NCBI GenBank assembly: GCA_963924555.1
Contig: OZ004587.1
Span: forward strand, 6,030,075-6,094,074
Length of the DNA: 64,000 bases
Direction: 5' to 3'
DNA from: Crambe crambe
Lineage: Eukaryota > Porifera > Demospongiae > Poecilosclerida > Crambeidae
The notes under the pieces were generated by a model that saw only the letters and a program-made list of their open reading frames with translations, was not told the origin of the DNA and did not search any database. The position numbers and the translations under genes are program-made. Of the stretch, positions 46,401 through 57,600 are shown piece after piece (positions within the stretch are counted from its first letter, which is position 1; each line of letters begins with the position of its first letter).

Positions 46401-49400
46401 TGCATAACTTTAACACTCCTTTTTAAACTTATTTCTCACCAACAGGACAAGCTGTACATCCTTCATGTTCACCAGTCCGAAAGGAAAAACCAACTGGTCC
46501 TATACCATGAGTACAACAGATATTCTGTGTGACGACATCAAAGGAACCTCCACAACTTGAAGTGCCATAACATATGACTTCGTGCGGCCTCACAATTACT
46601 ACATGAATGTTAGGAGTGCAGAATCAATTGTGTTTATCCACATATAATTCTTATGATGCATATTAAACAATGAAGAAAATTAACAAATCAGTGATTTCAT
46701 GCAGCTGAATGCACATGTGCATGCTAGAGTTTGTCACTTACAATCACAAGAGACACCATTTCCACTGTATCCATGGTTACATATACAGGTGAAGTTTTCA
46801 GGAGTGTTGAAACATGTAGCATTAGAGTCACAGTTGTTAGTGGTAGCATTGGCACATTTATCTGTACACATACACATCATTATTAAAGTGCAGTTATGAT
46901 GATTAATGGGTATCTGTGATTTTTTTAAAGCAAGGAAGATGATCTTAAACAAAAATTATTATACAATGACATTACAATCAATAAGAGTTACTATCAAGCT
47001 TTTTCATTATTTCATATGCACTTACTATCAATTGGTGTGATTAGTTTTAGTCCTCCAGGATAACCATAAGAATCTCCAAAATTGAATCCATATACAGTCA
47101 CACCAATCTTTGCATCAGAGTCAACATGCAAGAGCTTGTGGTTTCCAGCAGATAGGGTCACTCTAGTAATGTATCCACAAATGTGTCCATTTGAGCAATA
47201 AATTTCAGTCCATGTTGAAGTTAATAGACTTGCTGAGTCAAGAAGAATCTTGTTTGGCTGGTAATACCTTGTGGATACATATATTGTTATATAGTTTGTA
47301 TTGGATCTTGATGGGATATTGAAGATATAGTTATTACTGTACTGTTCCACTGATGGTATCATCATCATGAAAGGGTCACCAGTAATGCCATCTGCTTCAA
47401 ATCCAAGTGCAAACTGAGTGACCAGTATTGGAGCAGAAGACTCAATATTGCAGAAGCTATTAGGGTTAATCCTAAACTCAGTCCAATTTCCAGCAACTAA
47501 AAGTGAGTAGACTTTCACTTGAGGAAATATTGTACAGTTCACACTGAAAGTGGTAGAATTCTGAGCAGCAACAATCCTGATGATCTCTCCTGACATTCTC
47601 CCCTTAAGGGAGGCAAAAAAGAAAGAAGTGCCCCATATAAATGTTGGTGGTATCTGTTCTGTCAGGTGGTCACAAGCTAGAGTACTTATAGGTACTTCAG
47701 TACATTTGTGATTGCTAAAAAAGGATATTGGCTTTGTGGATGTTATTTTCACACCAGTGGAGTCATAACTTGATATTAAGTATGTTTCAAGACGATTCAA
47801 TGTGATAGTAGCTGAGGGTGTAGTGATCGTAGTGTTATCTTCACAACCTACAAAGAGCATGCCACTTGAATGATATGGTCCAGGATATGTTATCCCATAG
47901 TATTCGTATTTATCCACTGCCAGGTGACTGCAAGGCAAGGCTAAGAATGCATCACTTGTAGAAGTAGACCAATAGGAGAAGCCATATACAGTGAGTTTCC
48001 TATATCCCTCAGCTTTTACACGTATCCCTTTATTTCGTTCAGTGGTGCTGTTTGAATGAACTTGGAATGTGTGAGGTAAATCCACAACTGATGTTAAGCG
48101 ATTTGTAGCTACTCCAATGAAGTTAAATCCTCTGGCCTCCACAGTGAAATTAACAGGATCAGATTCTGGTGTGCTTACAAAAAGTTGGAGGGTTACTCTC
48201 CAACCTCCAACATTTGAAGAAAATCCCACAAAAAATTCATTAGCTGCATTCTCAAAGATCGTCATATCTACATAAAAAAGTAGTTGTCAAGTAATATCCC
48301 GCCTTCATCTGTCTACATGCATGGGAATATGATTGGGATTTAATTTTCATAACAATAAGCAACAATTGATGTTTCCTTTTCTCACTATCTTGCATGTACA
48401 TGAAGCATTTAGTTCACAGTTGTTAGTGGTGGCATTAGCACACTCATTGATATCTGTTCATTCAATAATAAAGCAATTGTTTTCTTATTATTATGAGATT
48501 AGTTTTCCAGTATGAAATATAGTACAGATGCCATGCTTTATGTTTTACTTAAGTTGTTATCAGTGTCTGGCACATTAGCTATATAATAGCATGATAACAT
48601 GATGTATTACGTATATGGTGTAACATTACCTATGCAAGTGGTTCCATCTCCGGTATATCCATGGTTACATGTACAGGTGAAGTTCCCAGGATTGTTAGTA
48701 CATAGAGCATTTGGATCACAGTTATTAGTACTGTTACTGTTGCACTCATCTATATCTGCATGTTACATTATTATTAGTATAGGTAATCACATGCTTTTGT
48801 GTGCAATTTGGGTATAATTGCATGAAAAACTGGCTAGGTAATTGCACAAGGCGAAGCTGAGTGCAATTTAAACAGTTTCAAATGCAGTTATACCCAAATT
48901 GCACGAAAAAAAGCATGTGATTGCCTATTAATCATGTGGTAGATTACTTGTATCAGCCAGGCAGCTGCATGTAGAAAGCTGTTAGCTGATATGATGCTTG
49001 CCACAAAACGCTTACATAAGCCTAGCGGTGGTCAACAATCCACTTAGATAAGCCCAGCACGTACAATTCACTTTGAAAAAACGTTGTAGAAACAGCGACC
49101 ATCTTCTGAAACATCATTCAGCCAGGCAGCTGCATGTAGGAAGCTGTTAGCTAATTGAACCTGTAATGCTTGCCACAAAACGCTTAAATAAACGAAGTGG
49201 CTATTCTTCCGGCAGCCGGATACTATTTTCAGAGCTATTCGTCCGGCAGTCTAAATAGGCCAGCGAAGCTGGCCTATGTATTATAAAAGCTCCTGCAAGG
49301 GAGCGAGCGCAGCGAGCGTTAGGTGCATGGGACGTACTATTCACGCACTGTTGTGACTCCAAGGCTAGGCAACACTCGCCCAGCTTGCAGTGCAGGCCCA

Positions 49401-52400
49401 AAGGGCTCCCTAAGGCCACCAGAGAGTAACAAGTATAAATATCACTCTCGAACTGAGTTTTGCAGCGTTGCCACCGTAGCGTATTGGTTAGTGCCGTGTG
49501 CTTTGGAACGTCCGATCGTGGGTTCGATCCCGGAATTGCTGCTTCTTTTTCTTCTTTCAGATTTTCAATCTTTGAAAATTTTCTAAGTGCCAGCACTGCC
49601 GGAAGAATAGCTCTGAAAATAGTATCCGGCTGCCGGACGAATAGCCACAGCGTTAAATAAACCTAGCGGGTGGCAAAAATCCACCTAGACAAGCCTAGCA
49701 CCTACAATTCACTTTGAAAAAACGTTGTAGGAATAAATTGTCTGCACATGCGCAGATGTAGGAGTGCAATTATAAAACTACGAGTGCAATTAGGGATTAA
49801 TTGCACCCGAACTAATGAGGGAAAATGTATTAGTAAATATTAACCATATGATTATTATTATTATAGAGAGAGTGTTCATCTCAAAACATCAATTACAGCT
49901 ATAGTTACGTAACTATGGAGAAACCCTGGTTATAAGAAATAACCACACTAAAACATATCATAATAAAATTGCAATTCTCTGAACTCTCTACAAGCATTAC
50001 ATGACATGCATTGCAGTACTATCCACTAGTCTGATGTAGCCGACCCTTTACCTTCCTTTTCTTGGGGTTTGGCTACGCCAGATTAACTATCCACATCATC
50101 AGGTTCACTTCACTCACCCTATTATACCATGTGTGTACGTATACATACATATAGAAAGTTAATACCATAACAAATAATGCCATTTCCTCTGTATCCATGG
50201 TTGCAACTACAGATGAAGTTCCCAGGAGTGTTGGTACATGAAGCATTTGGGTCACAGTTGTTAGTAGTGGCATCAGCACATTCATTGATATCTGTTCATT
50301 TATGAAAAGAGTTAGTTTCCCAGTATGGAGGATAGTGCAGATGCTCATAGTTTTACTGAAGTTGTGTCATCAATGTCTAGCAATACCGTATTCTCGGGAG
50401 CATAAGTACCCATCAAATACTAGTACCCATATGAATAGTAGTACCTTGTTGCCAGGCAACACCTTATATTTGTATATTAGTACCCATTCAATTTTAAGTA
50501 CCCCACATATAAAAGTACCCGTCCATGCCAGTATGTTTTGTATGGCAAGAAAAAGTACAAGCCCCAAGTGAGGCAGATTCTGAAGGGGCTGAAGAACTTA
50601 AAGAAAGAAAAAGATGACTCTTAAACTATGAAACATTATTTAGCTAAACTGTATAGCTAGTTATTATCCAACAAATCTGTTCTGCATCATTAACACTCAT
50701 CGTGTAGTACCCTGCAATTAAAAGTACCCACGTGAATACAACTACCCATTTCAATTACGAATTCAATTAGAAGTACCGGTACTTATGCTCCCGAGAATAC
50801 GGTATGATGGATAATGGTGTAGCTACAATTACCTTATTTACCTATGCAAGTTGCTCCATCTCCAGTGTATCCATGGTTACATGTACAAGTGAAGCTCCCA
50901 ACAGTGTTTGTACATAATGCATTTGGGTCACAGTTGTTAGTGGCAGGATCAGCACACTCATCTATGTCTGAAAAAAAAAAGAAAGAAGGGAAATCTACTG
51001 CATGGTTCAGAAAAACACTTTCATCACATAAAAATTAACAGCAATTGAGGTCATCATTAACACTTATAACTGTAGTTTGCTCTATTAATTTGTTGAAGAC
51101 ATAATTATGATCCTTACTCAGTTCCTTTCCCTTGCTTATTAATTTAATCGGAAAGATGCATTAAAAGATGAGCATACGTACATATGCTAGCACATATCAT
51201 ATCCAGCCTAAATAGTAGGTACATCATAGAAGTAGCCCAGATTTCCTGACCTACCCAGCTGGTCTTTCAGTACATGTAACTGAGGATAAATAAATTTATC
51301 AGGACATAGCTACAGTGTGACTATTAGCTCCATAATAGCTGCAGAATGGAAATATTAGCTAGATCATCATAGTGAGATTGTTCAAGTGGCAAATCTTATT
51401 CCACTACGTAGGTGTTTCTAGTTGGTTTCTCCTTTGTTTTTTTCCTAGCTAATTATACTGAAGAATACAGAAATAGCTAGCTACGTATAATTATAGCCAC
51501 ACACTATAACTAGCTAGCGATACCAAAATAAATAATAAATAAATAAGCTAAATAAAAGATCAGGGCTTTAATGTTCAGGACAGACTATGCAAAATCACCA
51601 ATGTCCTGGATAATAGGGAACTCTGGTTACCTCCCCAGCAAATTGATATTATTATGATTTTACATAATTACAGCTGTTCTGTACTCACCAAGTGTTATAG
51701 AAGCAGTGTGATTCATTGTGTTGTTCATATCAGGCACCACACAAGTGTAGGTTCCAAGTGGCGTCATGGCATTATTCCTGCGATTCAGACGAACTTCATG
51801 AATCCAGGCAGTCCTAGCGAAGTCACCATTCGGACTTGCACTAAAACGAGGGACTATGGTGCCATTAGGGAAGTGCCACTCCCCCAAAGGACCTCCATTA
51901 GGATTATTATAACCTCTGCAGCAGTGACTGTTGACATTGGTAGTGTTGCACACAAGAGAAGATCCAGAATGAGGACCACCATCATGTGCAGTCCCAATAT
52001 CAGTGATGAGTACAGTGTCACCAGGTAGATACAAAATACCATTAAAATTGAAGTACAGTCCTGTGCTGGGAGGTGTTATGGGACCTACATCAAATAATTT
52101 TTTGTTAGCTAGCTACCTGTTTCATTATGCCCTCTAGCTTCATAAATATTTGGCTATTATTAGAATGGTGAAGTTGAATGGTTCTATGGTAGCTAATTAT
52201 TAATTAATGAGAGAGCAGAGATGACTATGTGTCATGTAATAACATCAGAAAAGATGTATGTACAAGAACAATGAGATCAAAGATTACAGGCCCTGCATGG
52301 AAGTGAACATTTTAGAAGCCAATTAATCAGAAGGCATTGACCAGTGAATATAATATTGCTTCTAGACACACAAACAAGTTGGAATTTACATTTAATTCTG

Positions 52401-53805
52401 TGTTCTTCATTTTCTGCTTGTAGTCATTGTTCTCTCAGTGCTCTTGATTTGCCTATGTTACTTTTTTCGCTGTCTTTTTCTACGTGTTCTTAATTGAATC
52501 TAGCTATAACTGTACGTGTTCTTGAGTCTACTACGTATATAAAGTAATATAGGCATGATTTCACCCTCATATGCAAACATATAAATGTACTGATATAACT
52601 TCCTAATATTATAGTTTTTTTCTGTGATGACGTGCTCAGTTTTGCATTTCCCTAGAAATGTGCATGTTACTTGATACTAGGGAAATGGGAAAAGCAATAA
52701 AGTAAAAAAAATTAACCTCCAGCATTTTGGTGGCTATACAGGCTGTACAGGAGTTGTGGCTACGTATATCCTCTCGTTTCTTCTTCCTACATCATCTTCA
52801 AAGAGAGAAAGAAAGCTGTTTACACAGTTCAAGATTGAGCTTCACATCTTACATGACTCATACAGCCGGTACGTAGATGTCAGTCCAGGGTTAAATCAAT
52901 AAGCTTATAAGTGAATTTGCTGTTACTAATCCCAAACTAAAATCCTTACTTCACTCCCCCTTCAGCAATAGCAAGTGAGTCGAGTAACCACCCATCACCA
53001 AACTTGCACCCAACAAGCCTGAATTAATGCTACCCAGATCTATGACAAATAACAAAGTGCGATTTCCAATTGGAAAAGCCATATGCTTTGTGTTAATTGT
53101 GTTCACTTGTTCAGAAATTTCTCCTCTTTCAGAATGTCCTTTGTCAAAGATTTTCCATTGTAGCTAGCTAGCTAGTACTTGCCCAAGATTTATAGATAAA
53201 ATTAATGATTATGGATAGCTAACTAATGTAGCTAATGGATAGCTAATTGTTATTCATACATACAGCTGTTCATCTACGTACATTCTTACTTTAACAGAGA
53301 CACCACTAACTGTGAGGAGAAGTAACTTCATAGTTAACTATAGCTACACAGCTAGCCATCACAGGTGGAAGCATTTGGTATAAGTCGTCCTAACCTATAA
53401 GCTGTATGTATAGCTCTGATAAAGAAGCACCTTATAGCTCTGAATCTAGTGTGTCAATTTCCCTTGAATAATGCATTCTGATTCGTGGAATGTCTGATAA
53501 AGGACATTCCAAAAGATGGTGTTTTAGACACCTCCCTCTCCACTGCCAGACCCCCTTCTCCCTCTCCCATCCCACTAATATCTATTCACTGTAACGTACC
53601 TTATGCTAGTGCTATTTTTGATACAAAATTAATCGGTGCTCCAGATCCAATACCTACTAGCTATATACTCTCTCCTAGCCGGTTTTCCCAGGTCTGCATA
53701 GACACTTGTTAGGCATTTTGACCTATTATTCTTACCTATGTGTATTCCATGGAGACCAGAGAAACTCCACCCCAACAACACTACTGTCAGGATAAGTAAC
53801 TTCAT
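40444..53805 (-). CDS. Copy B: complete secreted Ig/EGF/IgGFc/Calx-beta/Fn3 protein (class I)
   Basis: The reference copy: 27 exons, every one open, GT-AG bordered and phase-compatible, about 2,000 residues in total. Order: signal peptide, Ig-like (132 aa), three EGF, IgGFc-binding N-terminal domain (414 aa), EGF, six-cysteine TB-like module, nine Calx-beta domains (about 1,140 aa), Fn3, ending VRVTNGTWSEPLQLCP and stop. No transmembrane or GPI-type tail is visible, so the product should be secreted, with calcium binding by EGF and Calx-beta units. Calx-beta repeats also form the core of sponge aggregation factors, but the Wreath domain of those proteins was not seen here. Neighbours D and C are paralogues on the same strand. 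Function inferred only: adhesion, matrix or recognition. Confidence 0.85.
41361..46154 (-). CDS. Copy B: nine Calx-beta domains (17 exons)
   Basis: Exons: 46023-46154, 45724-45942; 45442-45648, 45151-45378; 44683-45090; 44477-44623, 44193-44426; 43914-44051, 43625-43831; 43149-43304, 42839-43087; 42643-42783, 42369-42578; 42149-42289, 41882-42094; 41671-41823, 41361-41609. All lengths are multiples of three. Each domain opens like [12 protein letters not shown] or [12 protein letters not shown], and most close with DDDG/DNDG at the donor. Domain 3 is a single exon. Repeated SGIL / DxxxE-x-x-E-x-F patterns fit Calx-beta strands. Confidence 0.85.
43440..43467. repeat. (G)28 homopolymer
   Basis: 28 consecutive G in the intron between Calx-beta 5 and 6 of B. 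Length may be unreliable. Confidence 0.9.
46440..46598 (-). CDS. Copy B: six-cysteine (TB-like) module
   Basis: 159 bp, phase 1-1, open: [43 protein letters not shown]. Conserved cysteine pattern as in the other copies. Confidence 0.6.
46742..46861 (-). CDS. Copy B: EGF exon after the IgGFc domain
   Basis: 120 bp, phase 1-1: [17 protein letters not shown] and [19 protein letters not shown]. The protein sequence matches the equivalent exon in A. Confidence 0.75.
47026..48267 (-). CDS. Copy B: IgGFc-binding protein N-terminal-like domain
   Basis: One 1242-bp phase 1-1 exon, fully open. Signatures: [112 protein letters not shown] and [15 protein letters not shown]. Confidence 0.85.
48398..48453 (-). 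pseudogene. Copy B: relic half EGF exon
   Basis: Reads [20 protein letters not shown], then unrelated sequence without the second half of the domain. Same truncated exon as in A at 8003-8059. Confidence 0.6.
48630..50967 (-). CDS. Copy B: three EGF exons before the IgGFc domain
   Basis: Exons 50842-50967, 50166-50291 and 48630-48755, each 126 bp, phase 1-1, with D-I-(D/N)-E-C starts and six cysteines. Segments such as [18 protein letters not shown] mark calcium-binding EGF. The introns hold the elements at 50386 and 49194. Confidence 0.8.
48781..48929. repeat. Foldback sequence in copy B intron
   Basis: Inverted arms containing GCAATTTGGGTATAATTGCA and TGCAGTTATACCCAAATTGC, outer parts CACATGCTTTT / AAAAGCATGTG. 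The equivalent in A was interrupted by the MULE at 8641. Confidence 0.7.
49194..49652 (+). mobile_element. TIR element with tRNA-like internal promoter
   Basis: 459 bp. Inverted ends of about 55 bp (GTGGCTATTCTTCCGGCAGC ... inverse), with a 10-bp target duplication TTAAATAAAC (49184-49193, 49653-49662). The interior has an A box TAGCGTATTGG (49477-49487) and B box GGTTCGATCCC (49521-49531), 44 bp apart as in tRNA genes. The core is shared with 8767-9164. Confidence 0.65.
50386..50802. mobile_element. 417-bp MITE with CCGTATTCTCGGGAGCATAA ends
   Basis: Long inverted ends CCGTATTCTCGGGAGCATAA and inverse, bordered by TA. The interior repeats AGTACCC-type motifs. The matching intron of A lacks it. 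Tc1/mariner-type by the TA duplication. Confidence 0.8.
51689..52084 (-). CDS. Copy B: Ig-like domain exon
   Basis: A 396-bp phase 1-1 exon: [68 protein letters not shown]. It has the canonical first Cys and a final Y-x-C, an extra CC pair, and several N-glycosylation sites (NMT, NHT, NGT). Confidence 0.7.
52085..53289. other. Copy B intron 1 remainder
   Basis: Non-coding sequence between the Ig exon and the relic signal exon. It contains TTACTTCACTCCCCCTTCAG, a motif also seen near 25800 and in the 36205 palindrome. No gene recognised. Confidence 0.4.
53290..53331 (-). pseudogene. Relic second signal-peptide exon in copy B intron 1
   Basis: Reads MKLLLLTVSGVSVK up to a GTAAG donor. It resembles the first exons of A, B and C but is shortened and would splice in phase 0, not phase 1. 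Probably the fossil first exon of a former neighbour; an alternative first exon is less likely. Confidence 0.5.
53736..53805 (-). CDS. Copy B exon 1: signal peptide
   Basis: ATG at 53803-53805 opens [20 protein letters not shown] then IHI. 70 bp, phase 1 donor G|GTAAG. Start supported by copies A and C. Confidence 0.8.
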
Positions 53806-54278
53806 ATTTTCTGTAACAATTAAGTAGATAGCTATTATAGTCCTGCTAGTTCAGCATTAATAAGGTACTACATGTAGCTACCTTGTACCTTCTATGTAAG
53901 GCTCGATCCCAAATAAGTACAATGATGTCACTAACTATTCCTTATTAATATAATTACTATGACAAGCAGCTGTGGAGCAAGTTCTTCAGTTTTTAATGCT
54001 ATTCATAGCTACCATAATAGGTTCATGCCTTCATCATTCAAGGTAGATGTATAGTTATAGCTAATTGCAGGAACAATGAATTTAACAACCTTTTAATAAG
54101 TAATAGCTAATCCAGGACAAGTATATAGACACAGAAAGTTCAAGTTCTACGTATAGTTAGCTATAGGAGGCTGTACAACAAAAATATATATAATTGTAGC
54201 AGTTATAGTACATAGCTAGGTAGGTATGCATCTAAATAAGGTTGCATATAAGAGTTGTATGTAGCAAATAGCAAAACT
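53806..54278. other. Intergenic spacer between D and B
   Basis: 473 bp between the stop of D and the ATG of B; presumably includes the B promoter. No core element assigned. Confidence 0.5.
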
Positions 54279-54619
54279 TCAAGGACACAACAGTACAGGT
54301 TCACTCCAAGTCCCATTAGTAACACGAACCTAATTTCAAAAAAAACAAACAAAAAAAAAAACTACAAATTTGACAGCAACTATGCAGGGAATATAGTTTT
54401 TAACATAAAGTACCTGGAAATATGTTGAATCTTGTGGTCCTAATGAAGGAGTGACAGTTGCAGAATAAAAGAATACAGTTGAACTCCTTCCATTATAAAC
54501 TCTATCAGTTATAGTGTTGAAGAAGTGAATCTCATAGCCACTGATCCTTCCACAGGCTCCACTAGGTGCCTCCCATACCACAACCAAACATACAGTGTGG
54601 ACAACAGGAGCTTGATGAG
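54279..54619 (-). CDS. Copy D: Fn3 domain and terminus
   Basis: Exons 54414-54619 and 54279-54329: VVWEAPSGACGRISGYEIHF, GPQDSTYFQ, then VRVTNGTWSEPVLLCP and TGA. Confidence 0.8.
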
Positions 54620-57600
54620 CTGCATAATGAGGGAGGGGGAAGGGGAGGAAGCTGATATGGAACCATGAATTTATATAGCTTTAGCTACACAATATAAATA
54701 GCTAATCAGGTCACATATCATAGGTTTCTTAGAGGCTGGTCTAACCTCAAATAAATAAAAATACAATAGTGGTCAATTATTATTGTAAAGGGAAATACGT
54801 AGACACAAACCAAACTATTAATTGTAAGGCATGCATGCATATTAAAAATTCCCTGATAGTTAACTAGCTGTCATGAAAATAAACCACTATGTTAGGATAG
54901 CATAATAAAGAGTCAAAATAGCTAACTTACTGCATCGAATATTATCATAGATGATCACACTAGCATAGTCAGAAGGAATTTTAATTCGACTCTTTTCTTG
55001 AGGAGAAAGAGAAAAATATGCCCCATTTCTTGAAATGACGATACTGGTAATGTTGACTATAATGGTTTCTGGTTGTTCAGGAATAGTGTCAGAAATAATA
55101 CCAATGTTGAATGTCTGGAATTTTGTGCCATTAGAGAAGATAAGAATAGTTGAGGACAACCTCATATAGTCAAATCCAGCTGAAAAATAAAATATTATGT
55201 TGAAAGCAAATATGTAGAAGACAAGAGTTACCTTTTGCAGAAGCTAGTGTGCTGTTATCAAAAGTGCCAACAGATATAAAGGCTGAAAATGTTCCCAGAC
55301 TCCCACTCAGAGACACATTAAGGGTGGCATTTCCTACATCCTCACTAACTTCATATGAAGATTGGTTGAAGCTGAAAGTCAGGACTAGAAAATGATGTCC
55401 AATAATCAATATAATAATTATATGTAGGTAGCTAACTACAGCTATGCAGCTAGAAGAGTATAGCTAGTGCATTAGACTTTGATTTACCATCATCGTCAAA
55501 AATTGTGATTAGAGATGTATGAGAAGCAAGCAATAGAAGTGACGAAAATGGCTGTCCCAATAACCTCAGTGTTGCCTCTACCACCTCAGTGAGTTCAAAT
55601 ATGTCATCTTTTATTAATGGGATGCAAGCAATAGAGCTGTTGTGTATAGCATTGAAGGTGAACACCAGAGAACTAGTGCTGCTTCTGTAGTCCCTGCCAT
55701 CTGTATTTATTATGTTAATTAAGTGTAGCCATGCATGGTTTGACTTACAAATGGCTGATTTACTGGAGAAGGCAAGCTGTACAGTAATATTTCTCCCTAG
55801 AATTCCTGATATCACTCCAACCTCCACACAAGCCATTCCATCATCTTCACTGACATTATATGGTTGATTGATAAAGCCAATTACAACCTCTGCAGGAAAA
55901 TGATACAAGGATGTCTTGAATAATTTGAAACTTGGAACCCACTAAACTTTCATTCTATCAACTCTCAAAACAAGTTACACCTACGTAAGGCAGAAGGATG
56001 ATCAAAGTGATAGGATGATCATGCAAATAATATAGAAACTAAATGTAGCTATAGCTTAGCTAGTTATGGTTGAAAAAGTAGCTAGCTTTACCATCATTAT
56101 CAAGAATATTGACAACCGCACGAGCAGGATCAAATTGTACATTCGAGAGGGAAGCAGAAGTGTATCCAATATTCCCAAAGAAGTTCTCAGTATCAAGTGC
56201 CTCTAGTTCTTTGTCATCCTTGATGGAGACTTGTAAAGTAGTAGACCCCGTACCAATCAGTACAACAGAGGTGTTGCTCCCAATGTAATCATTACCATCT
56301 GGACAACATGATAGGATAAAATAATTATTCCACTTTCTTAAGTATTTGCTGGAGTCTCATACCAGTAGCAGATCCTTGATAAGTAAAGAATAACACATTC
56401 ACATTGAATCCTAACACTCCTTGCAAGACTCTGAATGTAAAATCCATAGATGCAGCTTCTTCACTAACATTATATTCCACAGGATCAAAACCAATTGTAG
56501 CAACTGGAATATAAACATTTTATCGATTCAGGATCCAAAAATAATATAGCTAGCTATTATAATATGCCTATGGTCTTTGAGTCTTTAATGAAAGTTCTCT
56601 ATACGCGTGAGAATACATGCAGCAAAATTTGACTGACTTACAATCATCATCATTAATAACGACTGAAGCAATCACAGCTCCAAGCACAATCCTTGTTCTT
56701 TCTTGATGTATGAGAGAGAGCTGTACCCCACTCTTCATAACAACAGCTGTTGATGTAAGATGGAGGATGATAGTCTCTTGTAACTCAGCAATGCCATCAT
56801 TGATGATGGGGACTTCAAATGATTGGGTTCTACTAGCACCACTGCTAAAAGTTAGACTGGTCCCAGACACTGCAGTATAATCCACTCCAGCTATGAGAAA
56901 TCAATAATTTTATGGTAAGTGTCAAACTTTAAAAGAGTAAACTAACCAGTGGCAGTAGTTCCTTGGTTGCTTTCTTCAGTGCCAGCAGTCACAATGAAAC
57001 TTAGTTCTCTATTGAATTCACCAACTAAATTGATGGTCACAGTTTGAGAACCACTGTTCTCATCAGCAGAATATCCAGTGGGGCTCAAATTAAAACTGAT
57101 GGCTATAAAATATCAAACTTGTAGCTGAACTAGCTATAATTATAGTTCTTATTGCTAACATAACTTACTGTCATCATCTAGAATGGTAGCATGTGTACTA
57201 TCAGTGTCCATCCTCACACGTTCTGGTGGCTGACCAGGAAAATTCAAACTTGCTTGGAAGGTCTCATTGATTTCAAAAACATTATCATTAATGAGTGGAA
57301 TGTTGATAACAAAGACACTGTTGGAAGCATCAAAAGTGTATGTCTGAAGTCCCAAATACCTGAAATCACTGCCAACTATATATCAAAATAATAATTATTA
57401 CGTCACATGTGTAAAAAAAAAATAGTGCATATCGCAGCTGTAATCATTACTGGAAAACTCAACTCAGTTTTTGCATATTATTAGCTCGCTACAGATTCAT
57501 TTACCAACAGCAGATCCACTGAATATTGAGAATTCTACAGACACTTCTCTTTGGAGACGTCCTGAAATGATGCCAATCTCAAAAACAGCATTTCCATCAT

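Noticed and set aside
49470-49541. Functional tRNA gene
   Set aside because: A and B boxes are good, but the acceptor arms do not pair; it is a tRNA-derived promoter within a mobile element.
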